Assembly: GCF_008364555.1 (NCBI RefSeq)
Contig: NZ_VTUC01000002.1
Location: 1-64,000, forward strand
Length of the DNA stretch: 64,000 nt
Source of the DNA: Enterobacter vonholyi
GTDB taxonomy: Bacteria > Pseudomonadota > Gammaproteobacteria > Enterobacterales > Enterobacteriaceae
Direction of reading: 5' to 3'
Position 1 is the first letter of the stretch, and the number at the start of each line of letters is the position of its first letter. Positions 17,804-27,543 of this stretch are shown piece by piece. The position numbers and the translations under genes are program-made. The notes under the pieces were generated by a model, which saw only the letters and a program-made list of their open reading frames with translations, was not told the DNA's origin and searched no databases.

Positions 17804-19087
17804 TTACTGCTTCGGCTCAGCAACCACTTTGCTACCCAGACCGCGGTTGTTGTATTCCCACATGCGGTTGAAGTTAGCGTCGTTCAGGTTGCGCTGCACG
17901 TTCCCTTTATCATCCACCGCACCGGTGTTGCCGGAGAACGGACGTTTGGAGATCGCGGCATCCGCCCACGGTTTCGCCATGTTGAAGCCTTCGTTGATCA
18001 CGCTGTCGCGGATCACAACCTGACCGTTGGTGGCTGAGTCCACGTCCAGGGAGCGTCCCAGCTGCGCCACGCCGTCACCGGCAGCATTAAAGCGGCTGTT
18101 CACGGCCAGGAAGCCGAAGAAGAGGTTCGACTGGGTTGCCGGAGCAAACACGTAACCTTCCTGCTGAGTACGTGAGTTCACCACGCGGAAATCGGTATTA
18201 TCAAACACCACCGCGCCGCGACCAGACACCAGGTCCACGTCACCTTCAACGTAGCTGTTGGTCACAAGGGTACGGGTCAGACGGTTATTCTGCAGGGTGT
18301 TCTGCACGCCGCTGTTGGTCACGAAGAAGGTGTTCTGACGGCCTAGAATGTTGACGTTGTTAATCTGCACCTTATCGCCATCGCTACGCAGCGCAACGGC
18401 CTGGTGGTTACCGGCGTCAACGCTGTCACCCAGGGTATTCTGAATGGTCAGGTTCTGCAGCTGCAGACCGTTATTCTGAGACCAGAATACCGCCGAGCAC
18501 ATTACGCCAATGGTGGCAGAACGCTTGCTCTGGCAGTTATCAAACATATACCACGCCGGTTTGCCCGGCATATATTTACCGGCCGGGTTCACCAGGTGAC
18601 GCCAGGTGTTGCTGTCGATTTCGGAATCAATCGCCAGGCCAATTTTTACGTCAATCGCTTTTTCGCCCAGACCGTAAAGCGTAATGCTGCCCGGTGCCGC
18701 CGGAACATACACGGTGCCTTCATATTCACCAGGCAGAATCGCGATGTACTGGCGAGACGCGCTGTGTTTAGTGATGGCAGCATCAACCGCAGCCTGAATT
18801 GAGGTATGCGTTACGCCCTGCGCACCCGCCGGGCCAACCACGAAGTCAGGCTGTTTCGGCAGATTAATAGACGACGGGGTCCACGGCGCAGCGTTAGGAT
18901 CCATCGCTGAGAAGTAGTGTGCACGGTCGAAGTTTTTCGCTTCATCAGCGGACAAAATCGGGCGGGAGGCGGTACCGGGCGCAACCTGCTCAGAAGGTCG
19001 CTGATCCGGTGGTGTTGAACTGCAAGCGGATAAGGTCACGCCAAAGGCGAGTGCTAACGCCAGACGGGAAATCCTGGAAATGTTCAA
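17804..19087 (-). CDS. ybhC: Outer-membrane lipoprotein YbhC (pectinesterase fold)
   Basis: The 427-residue protein has a lipoprotein signal with lipobox LSACSS (lipidated Cys22). Residues +2 and +3 are Ser, compatible with outer-membrane sorting. The body is a pectin-methylesterase-type beta-helix, with VGPAGAQGVTHTSIQAAVDAA, the GNHQAVALRSDGDKVQ region and FVTNSGVQNT. E. coli YbhC was reported to have thioesterase activity, and its natural substrate is unclear. It is monocistronic and divergent from hutI. Confidence 0.94.
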   Translation of the reverse strand: MNISRISRLALALAFGVTLSACSSTPPDQRPSEQVAPGTASRPILSADEAKNFDRAHYFSAMDPNAAPWTPSSINLPKQPDFVVGPAGAQGVTHTSIQAAVDAAITKHSASRQYIAILPGEYEGTVYVPAAPGSITLYGLGEKAIDVKIGLAIDSEIDSNTWRHLVNPAGKYMPGKPAWYMFDNCQSKRSATIGVMCSAVFWSQNNGLQLQNLTIQNTLGDSVDAGNHQAVALRSDGDKVQINNVNILGRQNTFFVTNSGVQNTLQNNRLTRTLVTNSYVEGDVDLVSGRGAVVFDNTDFRVVNSRTQQEGYVFAPATQSNLFFGFLAVNSRFNAAGDGVAQLGRSLDVDSATNGQVVIRDSVINEGFNMAKPWADAAISKRPFSGNTGAVDDKGNVQRNLNDANFNRMWEYNNRGLGSKVVAEPKQ

Positions 19088-19251
19088 GGTAGAGCTCCTG
19101 GGTATGCAAGTCTTTACGGGACAGACGAAATAGCCTGCTTTTTTATACTAAGTTGAGCGAAACGGGAAGATAAAAAGGGTAAAAGTTCCATTTTTAGCCC
19201 GAGAGCGGCAAGTAAGTGATCACAAATAACTAACATTTTCCTTCAAGGCGG

Positions 19252-19280
19252 TTGACAGTAGACGGTGGATGCAAATAAAT
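19252..19280 (+). promoter_or_regulatory. Possible hutI promoter
   Basis: A perfect -35 hexamer TTGACA at 19252-19257 is followed, 17 bp later, by the weak -10 candidate ATAAAT (3 of 6 consensus bases). Transcription would start near 19287, inside or just after the adjacent HutC site. The -10 is poor, so confidence is low. Confidence 0.4.
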
Positions 19281-19290
19281 GTCTATACAA
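19279..19290. promoter_or_regulatory. Probable HutC operator at hutI
   Basis: ATGTCTATACAA matches 11 of 12 bases of the HutC palindrome before hutU (TTGTCTATACAA at 22298). It lies 22 bp before the preferred hutI start codon and just after a candidate -10 region, a good place for repression. It also covers an upstream in-frame ATG. Confidence 0.75.
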
Positions 19291-19311
19291 CCTATGACAA
19301 GTGGAATGCCC

Positions 19312-20535
19312 ATGCAGCAGATTCATCCCGACGATGTGATATGGCGAAATGCGCGACTGGCTACGATGGTGCCGGACGTATCTGCGCCCTATGGATTGAA
19401 AGAGCAACATGCCCTGGTCGTAAGGGGTCAAACTATCTTGGCCGTGATCCCTGAATCTGACATTCCGGCCGGACACCGTCACTGCGTCGATCTCCAGGGG
19501 CGTCTGGTCACGCCTGGCATGATTGACTGCCATACCCACCTGGTATTTGGCGGCGATCGCGCGGCGGAATGGGAGCAGCGTCTGAACGGCGTCTCTTATC
19601 AAACCATCAGCGCCCAGGGGGGCGGAATTAACGCTACCGTGACGGCGACGCGCAGCAGCACAACCGAAACCCTGCTTAAGCTGGCGCAGCAGCGGCTTCA
19701 GCGTTTGATGAATGAAGGCGTGACGACCGTTGAAATCAAATCCGGATACGGTCTCAACGCCGAAGCCGAAGAGAAGATGCTGCAGGTTGCCCGCCAGCTG
19801 AGCCTCAATAATCCGATCGATATCAGCCCAACGCTGCTGGCGGCCCATGCGGCTCCGCCGGAATACCGACAGGATCCGGACGCGTACCTCACGCTGGTCT
19901 GTGAGCAGATATTGCCCACGCTGTGGCAAAAAGAGTTATACGAAGCAGTAGACGTGTTCTGCGAAAACGTCGGCTTTACCTCGTCGCAAACCGAGCGCCT
20001 CTTTAAGGCGGCAACCGCGCTCGGTATCCCGGTGAAAGGGCATGTTGAGCAGCTTTCAAATCAGGGCGGTGCGGCGCTGGTCAGCCGGTATAAAGGACTC
20101 TCCGCCGATCATATCGAATATCTCGACGAGGCAGGCATTCAGGCGATGGCGCAAAGCGGTACGGTTGCGGTACTGCTCCCCGGCGCGTTCTATTTTCTGC
20201 AGGAGCGCCAGCGTCCGCCGGTGGAACAGCTCAGAAAACACGGTGTGCCGATGGCGGTCGCCACCGACTATAACCCCGGCACCAGCCCGTTTGCCAGCCT
20301 GCACCTGGCGATGAACATGGCCTGCGTCCAGTTTGGCCTGACGCCTGAAGAAGCCTGGGCTGGCGTCACGCGCCATGCCGCGCAGGCGCTGGGCCGTGGT
20401 GCAACCCACGGTCAGCTGCGGGCCGGGTTTGTCGCTGATTTCATCGTCTGGGATGCTCACCATCCGGTAGAGATGGTCTACGAGCCGGGACGCAACCCGC
20501 TGTATCAACGTATTTTCCGTGGGGAGGCAGTATGA
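19312..20535 (+). CDS. hutI: Imidazolonepropionase
   Basis: HutI opens the ring of 4-imidazolone-5-propionate to N-formimino-glutamate, the third step of histidine degradation. The protein is an amidohydrolase with metal motif DCHTHLVF (His74, His76), the central VKGHVEQLS segment and [10 protein letters not shown] toward the end. The start chosen is the ATG of MQQIHPDD, giving 407 residues like Salmonella HutI, with AGTGGA as ribosome site. In-frame ATGs at 19279, 19294 and 19306 are less likely because the first lies in the HutC operator. hutG overlaps its end by four bases. Confidence 0.93.
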   Translation: MQQIHPDDVIWRNARLATMVPDVSAPYGLKEQHALVVRGQTILAVIPESDIPAGHRHCVDLQGRLVTPGMIDCHTHLVFGGDRAAEWEQRLNGVSYQTISAQGGGINATVTATRSSTTETLLKLAQQRLQRLMNEGVTTVEIKSGYGLNAEAEEKMLQVARQLSLNNPIDISPTLLAAHAAPPEYRQDPDAYLTLVCEQILPTLWQKELYEAVDVFCENVGFTSSQTERLFKAATALGIPVKGHVEQLSNQGGAALVSRYKGLSADHIEYLDEAGIQAMAQSGTVAVLLPGAFYFLQERQRPPVEQLRKHGVPMAVATDYNPGTSPFASLHLAMNMACVQFGLTPEEAWAGVTRHAAQALGRGATHGQLRAGFVADFIVWDAHHPVEMVYEPGRNPLYQRIFRGEAV

Positions 20536-21470
20536 AGCTATGGCGGCCCGTAGCCGAAACGGTCTGGCAGGGGCGCGACGACAGCGCCGAGGCCAGCAAC
20601 GCAACGCGCATTTTCCAGACGATAAAGCAGCAGGGAGCGTTCACGCCGCTGGCATCCGGCATTGCGCTGATAGGCTTTGAATGTGATGCAGGCGTAAAAC
20701 GCAATCAGGGCAGGCCCGGCGCCGTACAGGCACCGGATATACTGCGAGAAGCGCTGGCGAATATGGCCAGCCATCAGGGACACGATCGGCTGGCGGATAT
20801 GGGCTCGGTTTACGTTGAAGGTGACGAGCTTGAGGCGGCACAGCAGGCGTTAAGCGATGCCGTGACAGCCTGCCAACGCTCCGGGATGCGCACGCTGGTC
20901 TTTGGCGGCGGACACGAAACCGCGTGGGCGCACGGTCGCGGCGTGCTGGACGCCTTCCCGAACGAGCGGGTTGTCATCATCAACCTTGATGCCCATCTCG
21001 ATCTGCGCAAGGCCGACCGGGCGACGTCCGGCACGCCGTTTCGCCAGCTGGCGCACTACTGCGATGAGCGCGGGCGGGAATTTCAGTACGCCTGCTTTGG
21101 CGTGAGCCGGGCGGCGAACACGCTGGCGCTGTGGGATGAGGCCGAACGCCTGAACGTCACGCTGGTGGAAGATCTCCATTTCAGGCGCGATGCGCTATCC
21201 GCGCTGGAAAAGGTGCTGGCCCAGGCCGATCGCGTCTATCTGACGATCGATCTGGACGTCCTGCCCGCCAGCGAAATGCCTGCCGTGTCCGCGCCGGCCG
21301 CGTTAGGCATACCGGCGCTGGATCTTCTCCCGGTTATCGAACAAATCTGCCGCAGCGGTAAGCTACAGGCCGCCGATCTGGTAGAGTTTAACCCGCAGTA
21401 CGATCGGGACGGGCAGGGCGCAAAGCTTGCCGCCCGTCTGGCCTGGCAAATTGCTCACTGGTGGGCATAA
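20532..21470 (+). CDS. hutG: Formimidoylglutamase
   Basis: HutG hydrolyses N-formimino-glutamate to glutamate and formamide, the last step of the enteric hut pathway. The 312-residue protein belongs to the arginase family, with the manganese-binding motifs [24 protein letters not shown] and [19 protein letters not shown]. Translation is coupled to hutI by an ATGA overlap. hutC follows 19 bp later. Confidence 0.96.
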   Translation: MKLWRPVAETVWQGRDDSAEASNATRIFQTIKQQGAFTPLASGIALIGFECDAGVKRNQGRPGAVQAPDILREALANMASHQGHDRLADMGSVYVEGDELEAAQQALSDAVTACQRSGMRTLVFGGGHETAWAHGRGVLDAFPNERVVIINLDAHLDLRKADRATSGTPFRQLAHYCDERGREFQYACFGVSRAANTLALWDEAERLNVTLVEDLHFRRDALSALEKVLAQADRVYLTIDLDVLPASEMPAVSAPAALGIPALDLLPVIEQICRSGKLQAADLVEFNPQYDRDGQGAKLAARLAWQIAHWWA

Positions 21471-21489
21471 CACTATTCAAGGAGTCACG

Positions 21490-22224
21490 ATGTTTTCACG
21501 CTCACCCCTGCCGCAGTCGAGCCCTCCCGCGCCTTTCTACGAAAAGGTGAAGCAGGCGATCAGTGAAAAAATCGCCACCGGCGTCTGGCGGCCGCACGAC
21601 CGCATTCCCTCGGAGGCCGATCTGGTGGCGCAGTTTGGCTTTAGCCGGATGACCATCAACCGGGCGCTGCGCGAGCTGACTGACGAAGGGCTTCTGGTGC
21701 GCCTGCAGGGCGTGGGGACGTTTGTGGCGGAACCGAAAGGGCAGTCCGCCCTGTTTGAAATCCGCAGTATTGCGGACGAAATTGCCGCGCGTAATCACCA
21801 GCACCGCTGTGAGGTACTGGTGCTCGAAGAGACCCAGGCCAGCGCCGAGCAGGCGGTAGAGCTGAATGTTAAAGAAGGCAGCCGGATCTTCCACTCGGTG
21901 ATGGTGCATTTTGAGAACGACATTCCGGTGCAGATTGAGGATCGCTGCGTGAACGCTGAACGGATACCGGACTATCTGAACCAGGATTACACCCAGACCA
22001 CGCCGCACGCCTATCTCTCGCTCGTCGCACCGCTGACGGAAGGGGAGCACATTGTGGAAGCCGTGCGCGCGACGCCGCAGGAGTGCGAACGGCTGCGAAT
22101 TAAAGAGCACGACCCGTGCCTGCTGATCCGCCGTCGAACCTGGTCCTCGTCGCACATTGTGTCGCATGCCCGGCTGCTTTTCCCGGGGAACCGTTACCGG
22201 CTGCAGGGCCACTTTATGTCATAA
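21490..22224 (+). CDS. hutC: Histidine utilization repressor HutC
   Basis: HutC represses both hut transcripts until urocanate binds. The 244-residue GntR/HutC-family protein has an N-terminal winged helix (IPSEADLVAQFGFSRMTINRALRELTDEGLLVRLQG, roughly residues 38-73) and a C-terminal UTRA effector domain. An AAGGAG ribosome site precedes the ATG at 21490. A longer frame starting inside hutG is rejected. As the last gene of the hutI transcript it should control itself. Confidence 0.96.
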   Translation: MFSRSPLPQSSPPAPFYEKVKQAISEKIATGVWRPHDRIPSEADLVAQFGFSRMTINRALRELTDEGLLVRLQGVGTFVAEPKGQSALFEIRSIADEIAARNHQHRCEVLVLEETQASAEQAVELNVKEGSRIFHSVMVHFENDIPVQIEDRCVNAERIPDYLNQDYTQTTPHAYLSLVAPLTEGEHIVEAVRATPQECERLRIKEHDPCLLIRRRTWSSSHIVSHARLLFPGNRYRLQGHFMS

Positions 22225-22234
22225 GTTTTATAAG

Positions 22235-22250
22235 CGTGATCGCTAACGCA
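22235..22250. promoter_or_regulatory. Candidate CRP site at hutU
   Basis: CGTGA-TCGCTA-ACGCA matches 7 of 10 bases of the CRP half-sites. Its centre lies 81.5 bp upstream of the inferred start near 22324, the position reported for the CRP site of Klebsiella hutUH. Sequence alone would be weak; the position strengthens it. Confidence 0.6.
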
Positions 22251-22252
22251 AT

Positions 22253-22267
22253 ATAACAAAATTGTAT
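22253..22267. promoter_or_regulatory. Candidate NAC site at hutU
   Basis: ATA-ACAAAA-TTG-TAT fits the NAC consensus ATA-N6-TNGTAT exactly. It is centred about 64 bp upstream of the inferred start, as in the Klebsiella hutUH promoter. NAC activates hut under nitrogen limitation. Confidence 0.65.
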
Positions 22268-22287
22268 CTTTTTTGTTAAATCCGGCC

Positions 22288-22316
22288 TTGTGTGTGCTTG
22301 TCTATACAAGTATATC
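22288..22316 (+). promoter_or_regulatory. Probable hutUH promoter
   Basis: TTGTGT (-35) and TATATC (-10) are separated by 17 bp, with a predicted start near 22324. The choice is supported by the CRP and NAC motifs at -81.5 and -64 and by the HutC operator filling the spacer. Confidence 0.6.
22297..22310. promoter_or_regulatory. HutC operator at hutU
   Basis: CTTGTCTATACAAG is an inverted repeat (arms CTTGT and ACAAG) lying entirely between the predicted -35 and -10 elements of hutU. A near copy is found before hutI at 19279. Confidence 0.82.
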
Positions 22317-22351
22317 TAAATGCATCATCTGTCCCGTATGAGGAGCATACA

Positions 22352-24040
22352 ATGTCGTCAGGTAAATACCGCCAGCAGGATGTCCGCGCCGCGCGTGGCA
22401 CCACGCTTACCGCCAAAAGCTGGCTCACCGAAGCCCCGCTGCGCATGTTGATGAACAACCTTGATCCTGAGGTGGCGGAAAACCCCCACGAGCTGGTGGT
22501 GTACGGCGGCATAGGCCGCGCCGCGCGCAACTGGGAATGCTATGACGCAATTGTAAAATCCCTGACCGAACTCGAACACGACGAAACCCTGCTGGTGCAG
22601 TCCGGCAAGCCGGTTGGCGTGTTTAAAACCCACAAAAACGCCCCGCGCGTGCTGATCGCCAACTCTAACCTCGTGCCGCACTGGGCCACCTGGGAACACT
22701 TCAACGAACTGGACGCCAAAGGGCTGGCGATGTATGGCCAGATGACCGCCGGGAGCTGGATCTACATCGGCAGCCAGGGGATCGTGCAGGGCACCTACGA
22801 GACCTTCGTGGAAGCCGGTCGCCAGCACTACAACGGCTCGCTGAAAGGCCGCTGGGTGCTCACAGCAGGTCTCGGCGGCATGGGCGGCGCGCAGCCGCTG
22901 GCCGCCACGCTGGCCGGTGCGTGTTCGCTGAATATTGAGTGCCAGCAGAGCCGCATTGATTTCCGTCTGCGCACCCGTTACGTCGACGAACAGGCCGAGA
23001 ATCTCGATGACGCGCTGGCGCGCATCAAAAAATACACGTCCGAAGGCAAAGCGGTGTCGATTGCCCTGTGCGGCAACGCGGCGGACATTCTTCCTGAACT
23101 CGTCGCCCGCGGCGTGCGTCCGGATCTGGTCACCGACCAGACCAGCGCCCATGACCCGCTGCACGGTTACCTGCCGAAAGGCTGGACGTGGGAAGCCTAT
23201 CAGCAAAAAGCGGAAACCGATCCGGAAGGCACGGTGCTTGCCGCGAAGCGCTCCATGGCCGAGCACGTCTCCGCCATGCTGGCTTTCAGCCAGATGGGCA
23301 TTCCGACCTTTGATTACGGCAACAACATTCGCCAGATGGCGAAAGAGATGGGCGTAAATAACGCCTTCGACTTCCCCGGCTTTGTTCCGGCCTATATCCG
23401 TCCGCTGTTCTGCCGCGGTATCGGTCCGTTCCGCTGGGTTGCCCTGTCCGGTGACCCGGAGGATATCTACAAAACTGACGCCAAAGTGAAGGAGATCGTC
23501 GCCGATGACGAACATCTGCATCGCTGGCTGGACATGGCCCGCGAGCGCATTAACTTCCAGGGCCTGCCGGCGCGTATCTGCTGGGTAGGGCTGGAGTGGC
23601 GGCAAAAGCTGGGTCTGGCCTTTAACGAAATGGTGCGCAGCGGTGAAGTTTCCGCGCCGATCGTCATTGGCCGCGACCACCTGGACTCCGGCTCCGTTGC
23701 CAGCCCGAACCGCGAAACGGAAGCCATGCGCGACGGCTCGGATGCGGTCTCCGACTGGCCGCTCCTGAACGCTCTGCTGAATACCGCCAGCGGCGCGACC
23801 TGGGTGTCACTGCACCACGGCGGTGGCGTGGGGATGGGCTTCTCTCAGCATTCCGGGATGGTTATTGTCTGTGACGGAACGGATGAAGCCGCCGCGCGTA
23901 TCGCTCGCGTGCTGCACAACGACCCGGCAACCGGCGTGATGCGTCACGCGGATGCGGGTTACGAGATTGCCATTGACTGTGCCAAAGAGCAGGGCCTTAA
24001 CCTGCCGATGATCCCTGCCACACAAGGAAAGCATGAATGA
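22352..24040 (+). CDS. hutU: Urocanate hydratase
   Basis: HutU adds water to urocanate to form imidazolonepropionate, using NAD as an electrophile. The 562-residue protein matches urocanases throughout, including the [12 protein letters not shown] dinucleotide-binding segment, [14 protein letters not shown], the conserved [17 protein letters not shown] region and [23 protein letters not shown] before the ATG at 22352 selects this start. It is the first gene of hutUH and overlaps hutH by four bases. Confidence 0.97.
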   Translation: MSSGKYRQQDVRAARGTTLTAKSWLTEAPLRMLMNNLDPEVAENPHELVVYGGIGRAARNWECYDAIVKSLTELEHDETLLVQSGKPVGVFKTHKNAPRVLIANSNLVPHWATWEHFNELDAKGLAMYGQMTAGSWIYIGSQGIVQGTYETFVEAGRQHYNGSLKGRWVLTAGLGGMGGAQPLAATLAGACSLNIECQQSRIDFRLRTRYVDEQAENLDDALARIKKYTSEGKAVSIALCGNAADILPELVARGVRPDLVTDQTSAHDPLHGYLPKGWTWEAYQQKAETDPEGTVLAAKRSMAEHVSAMLAFSQMGIPTFDYGNNIRQMAKEMGVNNAFDFPGFVPAYIRPLFCRGIGPFRWVALSGDPEDIYKTDAKVKEIVADDEHLHRWLDMARERINFQGLPARICWVGLEWRQKLGLAFNEMVRSGEVSAPIVIGRDHLDSGSVASPNRETEAMRDGSDAVSDWPLLNALLNTASGATWVSLHHGGGVGMGFSQHSGMVIVCDGTDEAAARIARVLHNDPATGVMRHADAGYEIAIDCAKEQGLNLPMIPATQGKHE

Positions 24041-25557
24041 ACGCGTTAACACTCACTCCCGGCTCGCTGACGCTTAAACAGCTGCGTAACGTCTGGCGTC
24101 AGCCGGTCACCCTTTCGCTTGATGAAAGTGCCCACGCCGCAATTAACGACAGCGTCGCCTGCGTTGAAGCCATCGTTGCCGAAGGGCGCACGGCTTACGG
24201 GATTAATACCGGCTTTGGGCTGCTGGCGCAGACCCGCATCGCGACGCACGATCTGGAAAACCTGCAGCGTTCGCTGGTGCTGTCGCATGCGGCGGGCGTT
24301 GGCCAGCCGCTTGACGATGAGATTGTCCGTCTGATGATGGTACTCAAAATCAACAGCCTGGCGCGCGGTTTCTCCGGCATTCGCCTGAGCGTGATCCAGG
24401 CGCTGATGGCGCTGGTGAATGCGGAGGTCTATCCGTGGATCCCGGCGAAGGGCTCCGTCGGGGCCTCCGGCGATCTCGCGCCGCTGGCGCACATGTCGCT
24501 GCTGCTGCTGGGTGAAGGCAAAGCGCGCTGGCAGGGCGAGTGGCTTCCGGCGAAAGAGGCGCTGAAAAAAGCCGGGTTAACGCCGATCACGCTGGCGGCG
24601 AAAGAGGGGCTGGCGCTGCTGAACGGCACGCAGGCATCGACAGCTTTCGCGCTGCGCGGCCTGTTTGAAGCGGAAGATCTGTTTGCCTCGGCGGTGGTGT
24701 GCGGTGCGCTGACCACCGAAGCGGTGCTGGGCTCGCGTCGCCCGTTCGATGCCCGCATCCACGAGGTGCGCGGTCAGCGCGGGCAGATCGATGCCGCCGC
24801 GATGTACCGTCACGTGCTTACCGACACCAGCGAAATTGCCGATTCACACCATAACTGCGAGAAGGTTCAGGATCCCTATTCCCTGCGCTGCCAGCCGCAG
24901 GTGATGGGCGCGTGCCTGACGCAGCTGCGCCAGGCGGCGGAGATCCTGCTGGTGGAGGCCAACGCGGTGTCCGATAACCCGCTGGTGTTCGCCCAGGAAA
25001 ACGAGGTGGTCTCCGGCGGTAATTTCCACGCCGAGCCTGTGGCAATGGCGGCGGATAATATCGCGCTGGCGATTGCCGAAGTCGGCGCGTTGTCCGAGCG
25101 CCGTATCGCGCTGATGATGGATAAACACATGTCCCAGCTGCCACCGTTCCTGGTGCGTAACGGCGGGGTCAACTCGGGCTTTATGATCGCTCAGGTAACG
25201 GCCGCAGCGCTGGCAAGCGAGAACAAGGCGCTGTCGCATCCGCACAGCGTGGACAGCCTGCCTACCTCGGCGAATCAGGAAGATCACGTTTCGATGGCAC
25301 CGGCTGCCGGGCGTCGTCTCTGGGAAATGGCCTCCAACACCCGCGGCGTGCTGGCGGTGGAATGGCTGGCGGCAAGTCAGGGTATCGATCTGCGTGAAGG
25401 GCTAAAATCCAGCCCGCTGCTGGAGCAGGCGCGTCAGGTGCTGCGCGAGCACGTCACGCATTACGATGACGACCGCTTCTTCGCCCCGGATATTGATAAG
25501 GCGATGCAGCTTCTGGAAGAAGGGCGGCTGGTGGGGCTGTTACCTTCGGTGCTGTGA
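24037..25557 (+). CDS. hutH: Histidine ammonia-lyase
   Basis: HutH removes ammonia from histidine to give urocanate, the first pathway step and source of the inducer. The 506-residue protein has the Ala143-Ser144-Gly145 triad in [11 protein letters not shown] that cyclises to the MIO cofactor. It also has the active-site segments [14 protein letters not shown] and the [13 protein letters not shown] region. It is coupled to hutU by an ATGA overlap and followed by a REP element. Confidence 0.98.
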   Translation: MNALTLTPGSLTLKQLRNVWRQPVTLSLDESAHAAINDSVACVEAIVAEGRTAYGINTGFGLLAQTRIATHDLENLQRSLVLSHAAGVGQPLDDEIVRLMMVLKINSLARGFSGIRLSVIQALMALVNAEVYPWIPAKGSVGASGDLAPLAHMSLLLLGEGKARWQGEWLPAKEALKKAGLTPITLAAKEGLALLNGTQASTAFALRGLFEAEDLFASAVVCGALTTEAVLGSRRPFDARIHEVRGQRGQIDAAAMYRHVLTDTSEIADSHHNCEKVQDPYSLRCQPQVMGACLTQLRQAAEILLVEANAVSDNPLVFAQENEVVSGGNFHAEPVAMAADNIALAIAEVGALSERRIALMMDKHMSQLPPFLVRNGGVNSGFMIAQVTAAALASENKALSHPHSVDSLPTSANQEDHVSMAPAAGRRLWEMASNTRGVLAVEWLAASQGIDLREGLKSSPLLEQARQVLREHVTHYDDDRFFAPDIDKAMQLLEEGRLVGLLPSVL

Positions 25558-25564
25558 TTTTTTT

Positions 25565-25642
25565 GCCCGGTGGCGCTGCGCTTATCGGGCCTACGAATGC
25601 GAAATCCAGGCCGGGTAAGGCGTAGCCGCCACCCGGCTTTTT
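25565..25642. repeat. REP/BIME-type repeat between hutH and ybhB
   Basis: Two GCCCGGTGGC/GCCACCCGGC-type units in opposite orientation flank a short spacer, with T runs at both ends. Besides being a repeat it could end both convergent transcripts, since no other terminator is visible. Confidence 0.82.
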
Positions 25643-26119
25643 TCAGGAATACATCGCCGTAATCGATGCGCTCCCCAGGGAATGGAAATGCACGTTAAAC
25701 CCGACCATTGCGCCGCTCGCGCCTTCATCGACCTCAATCTTCTCCACGTCCAGAGCGTGCACCGTGAAGATATAACGGTGGGTTTCCCCTTTTGGTGGCG
25801 CCGCGCCGCCGTAGCCCGCTTTACCGAAGTCAGTGCGCGTCTGAATGGCACCTTCAGGCAGGGCAACCAGGTCTGAACCCGAACCCTGCGGCAGGACGCG
25901 CGTGTCGGCAGGGAGGTTCGCCACAATCCAGTGCCACCATCCGGAACCGGTTGGCGCATCCGGGTCGTAGCAGGTCACGACAAAGCTTTTGGTGCCTGCC
26001 GGAACCTCGTCCCACGCCAGGTGCGGGGAGATGTTATCGCCCTGATACCCCATGCCGTTGAAAACGTGCCGTTCCGGCAGCTTTTCACCGTCGCGCAGAT
26101 CTTTACTGATGATTTTCAT
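25643..26119 (-). CDS. ybhB: YbhB, PEBP/RKIP-family protein
   Basis: The 158-residue protein belongs to the phosphatidylethanolamine-binding family. It has the anion-pocket motif CYDPDAPTGSGWWHW near residues 60-74 and GKAGYGGAAPPKGETHRY in the second half. No signal peptide is present, so it is cytoplasmic. The biological role in bacteria is not settled. The start MKIISKDL gives the E. coli length. It lies 48 bp after bioA on the same strand and is probably cotranscribed with it. Confidence 0.94.
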   Translation of the reverse strand: MKIISKDLRDGEKLPERHVFNGMGYQGDNISPHLAWDEVPAGTKSFVVTCYDPDAPTGSGWWHWIVANLPADTRVLPQGSGSDLVALPEGAIQTRTDFGKAGYGGAAPPKGETHRYIFTVHALDVEKIEVDEGASGAMVGFNVHFHSLGSASITAMYS

Positions 26120-26167
26120 ACGGTTTACCCTCGTTGATCGCTCGTTCAGCAAGTGTAATGCATTGGG

Positions 26168-27457
26168 TTAAATCATGAAATGCGCGGGAATGTTAACGGC
26201 TGTTACAACCGCGTCGGTTAATTTTCGAAGCTGCTCTGGCGTGATGCTGTACGGCGGCATCAGATAGATAAGCTTGCCGAAAGGCCGCACCCACACGCCC
26301 TGGTCCACAAAGAAGCGCTGCAGCGCCGCCATATTCACCGGATCGGTGGTTTCAATCACCCCGATGGCGCCCAGCACGCGCACGTCCGCCACGAAATTCG
26401 CGCCCGAGGCGGCGCTCAGCTCCGTTTTCAGCTGCGCCTCAATCGCCGCAACCTGCGTCTGCCACTCGCCGCTCTCCAGAATCGCAAGGCTTTCACTCGC
26501 CACGGCGCAGGCCAGCGGGTTACCCATAAACGTCGGGCCGTGCATAAAGCAGCCGGCTTCGCCGTCGCTGATGGTGTCGGCCACCTGGCGGGTCGTGAGC
26601 GTGGCGGAGAGCGTCATGGTGCCGCCCGTCAGCGCTTTACCCAGACACAGAATATCCGGCGCAATGCCCGCATGTTCGCAGGCAAACAGCTTGCCGGTGC
26701 GGCCAAAGCCGGTGGCGATCTCATCGGCAATCAGCAGAATGCCCTCGCGGTCGCACATCCTGCGAATACGCCTCAGCCATTCCGGGTGGTACATCCTCAT
26801 TCCGCCCGCGCCTTGCACAATAGGCTCAAGGATCACGGCGGCAATCTCATGACGATGCGCCGCCATCAGCCGCGCGAAGCCGACCATGTCCATCTCGTTC
26901 CACTCGCCGTCGAAGCGGCTCTGCGGCGCAGGGGCAAACAGGTTTTCCGGCAGATACCCCTTCCACAGGCTGTGCATGGAGTTGTCCGGATCGCAAACCG
27001 ACATCGCTCCGAAGGTATCCCCGTGATAGCCGTTGCGGAAGGTGAGGAACCGCTGGCGCGTTTCGCCTCTGGCGTGCCAGTACTGCAGCGCCATTTTCAT
27101 CGCCACTTCCACCGCCACGGAGCCGGAATCTGCCAGGAATACGCACTCCAGCGATTCAGGCGTCATCGCCACCAGACGACGGCATAAATCCACCGCGGGC
27201 TGATGAGTGATCCCGCCAAACATCACGTGCGACATCTGGTCAATCTGGGCCTTCATCGCCGCATTCAGGCGCGGGTGGTTGTACCCGTGAATCGCCGCCC
27301 ACCACGAAGACATGCCGTCAACGAGCCGCTCGCCGCTGGCGAGGTGCAGCTCGCAGCCGTGGGCGGAGGCAACCGGATAGACGGGAAGGGGGCGGGTGGT
27401 GGAGGTGTAAGGGTGCCAGATATGCTGCTTGTCGAAGGCGAGATCGTCCTGGGTCAT
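26168..27457 (-). CDS. bioA: Adenosylmethionine-8-amino-7-oxononanoate aminotransferase
   Basis: BioA makes 7,8-diaminopelargonate from KAPA using S-adenosylmethionine as amino donor and PLP as cofactor. The 429-residue class III aminotransferase has [48 protein letters not shown] and the PLP-lysine segment [10 protein letters not shown]. An in-frame ATG at 27475 would fall inside the BirA operator, so MTQDDLAF at 27457 is used. It is divergent from bioB. Confidence 0.97.
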   Translation of the reverse strand: MTQDDLAFDKQHIWHPYTSTTRPLPVYPVASAHGCELHLASGERLVDGMSSWWAAIHGYNHPRLNAAMKAQIDQMSHVMFGGITHQPAVDLCRRLVAMTPESLECVFLADSGSVAVEVAMKMALQYWHARGETRQRFLTFRNGYHGDTFGAMSVCDPDNSMHSLWKGYLPENLFAPAPQSRFDGEWNEMDMVGFARLMAAHRHEIAAVILEPIVQGAGGMRMYHPEWLRRIRRMCDREGILLIADEIATGFGRTGKLFACEHAGIAPDILCLGKALTGGTMTLSATLTTRQVADTISDGEAGCFMHGPTFMGNPLACAVASESLAILESGEWQTQVAAIEAQLKTELSAASGANFVADVRVLGAIGVIETTDPVNMAALQRFFVDQGVWVRPFGKLIYLMPPYSITPEQLRKLTDAVVTAVNIPAHFMI

Positions 27458-27464
27458 AATCGAC

Positions 27465-27498
27465 TTGTAAACCATTTTGAAAAGTTTTAGGTTTACGA
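27465..27498. promoter_or_regulatory. BirA (biotin repressor) operator
   Basis: TTGTAAACC and GGTTTACGA are inverted half-sites separated by 16 bp, lying between the divergent bioA and bioB genes. They match the E. coli bio operator except for one base in the right half. BirA with biotinoyl-AMP should repress both transcripts from here. Confidence 0.9.
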
Positions 27499-27543
27499 GT
27501 ATAAACCGAACCGAAAATTAACAAAACCCTTTGGAGAAGCCCG

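Noticed and set aside
19209-19230. A possible CRP site before hutI around GTGATCACA.
   Set aside because: Only one half-site fits at the correct spacing in either register.
22358-23680. A 440-codon open frame antisense to hutU.
   Set aside because: hutU is a full-length conserved gene; long antisense frames are expected in GC-rich coding DNA, and this one has no domain pattern.
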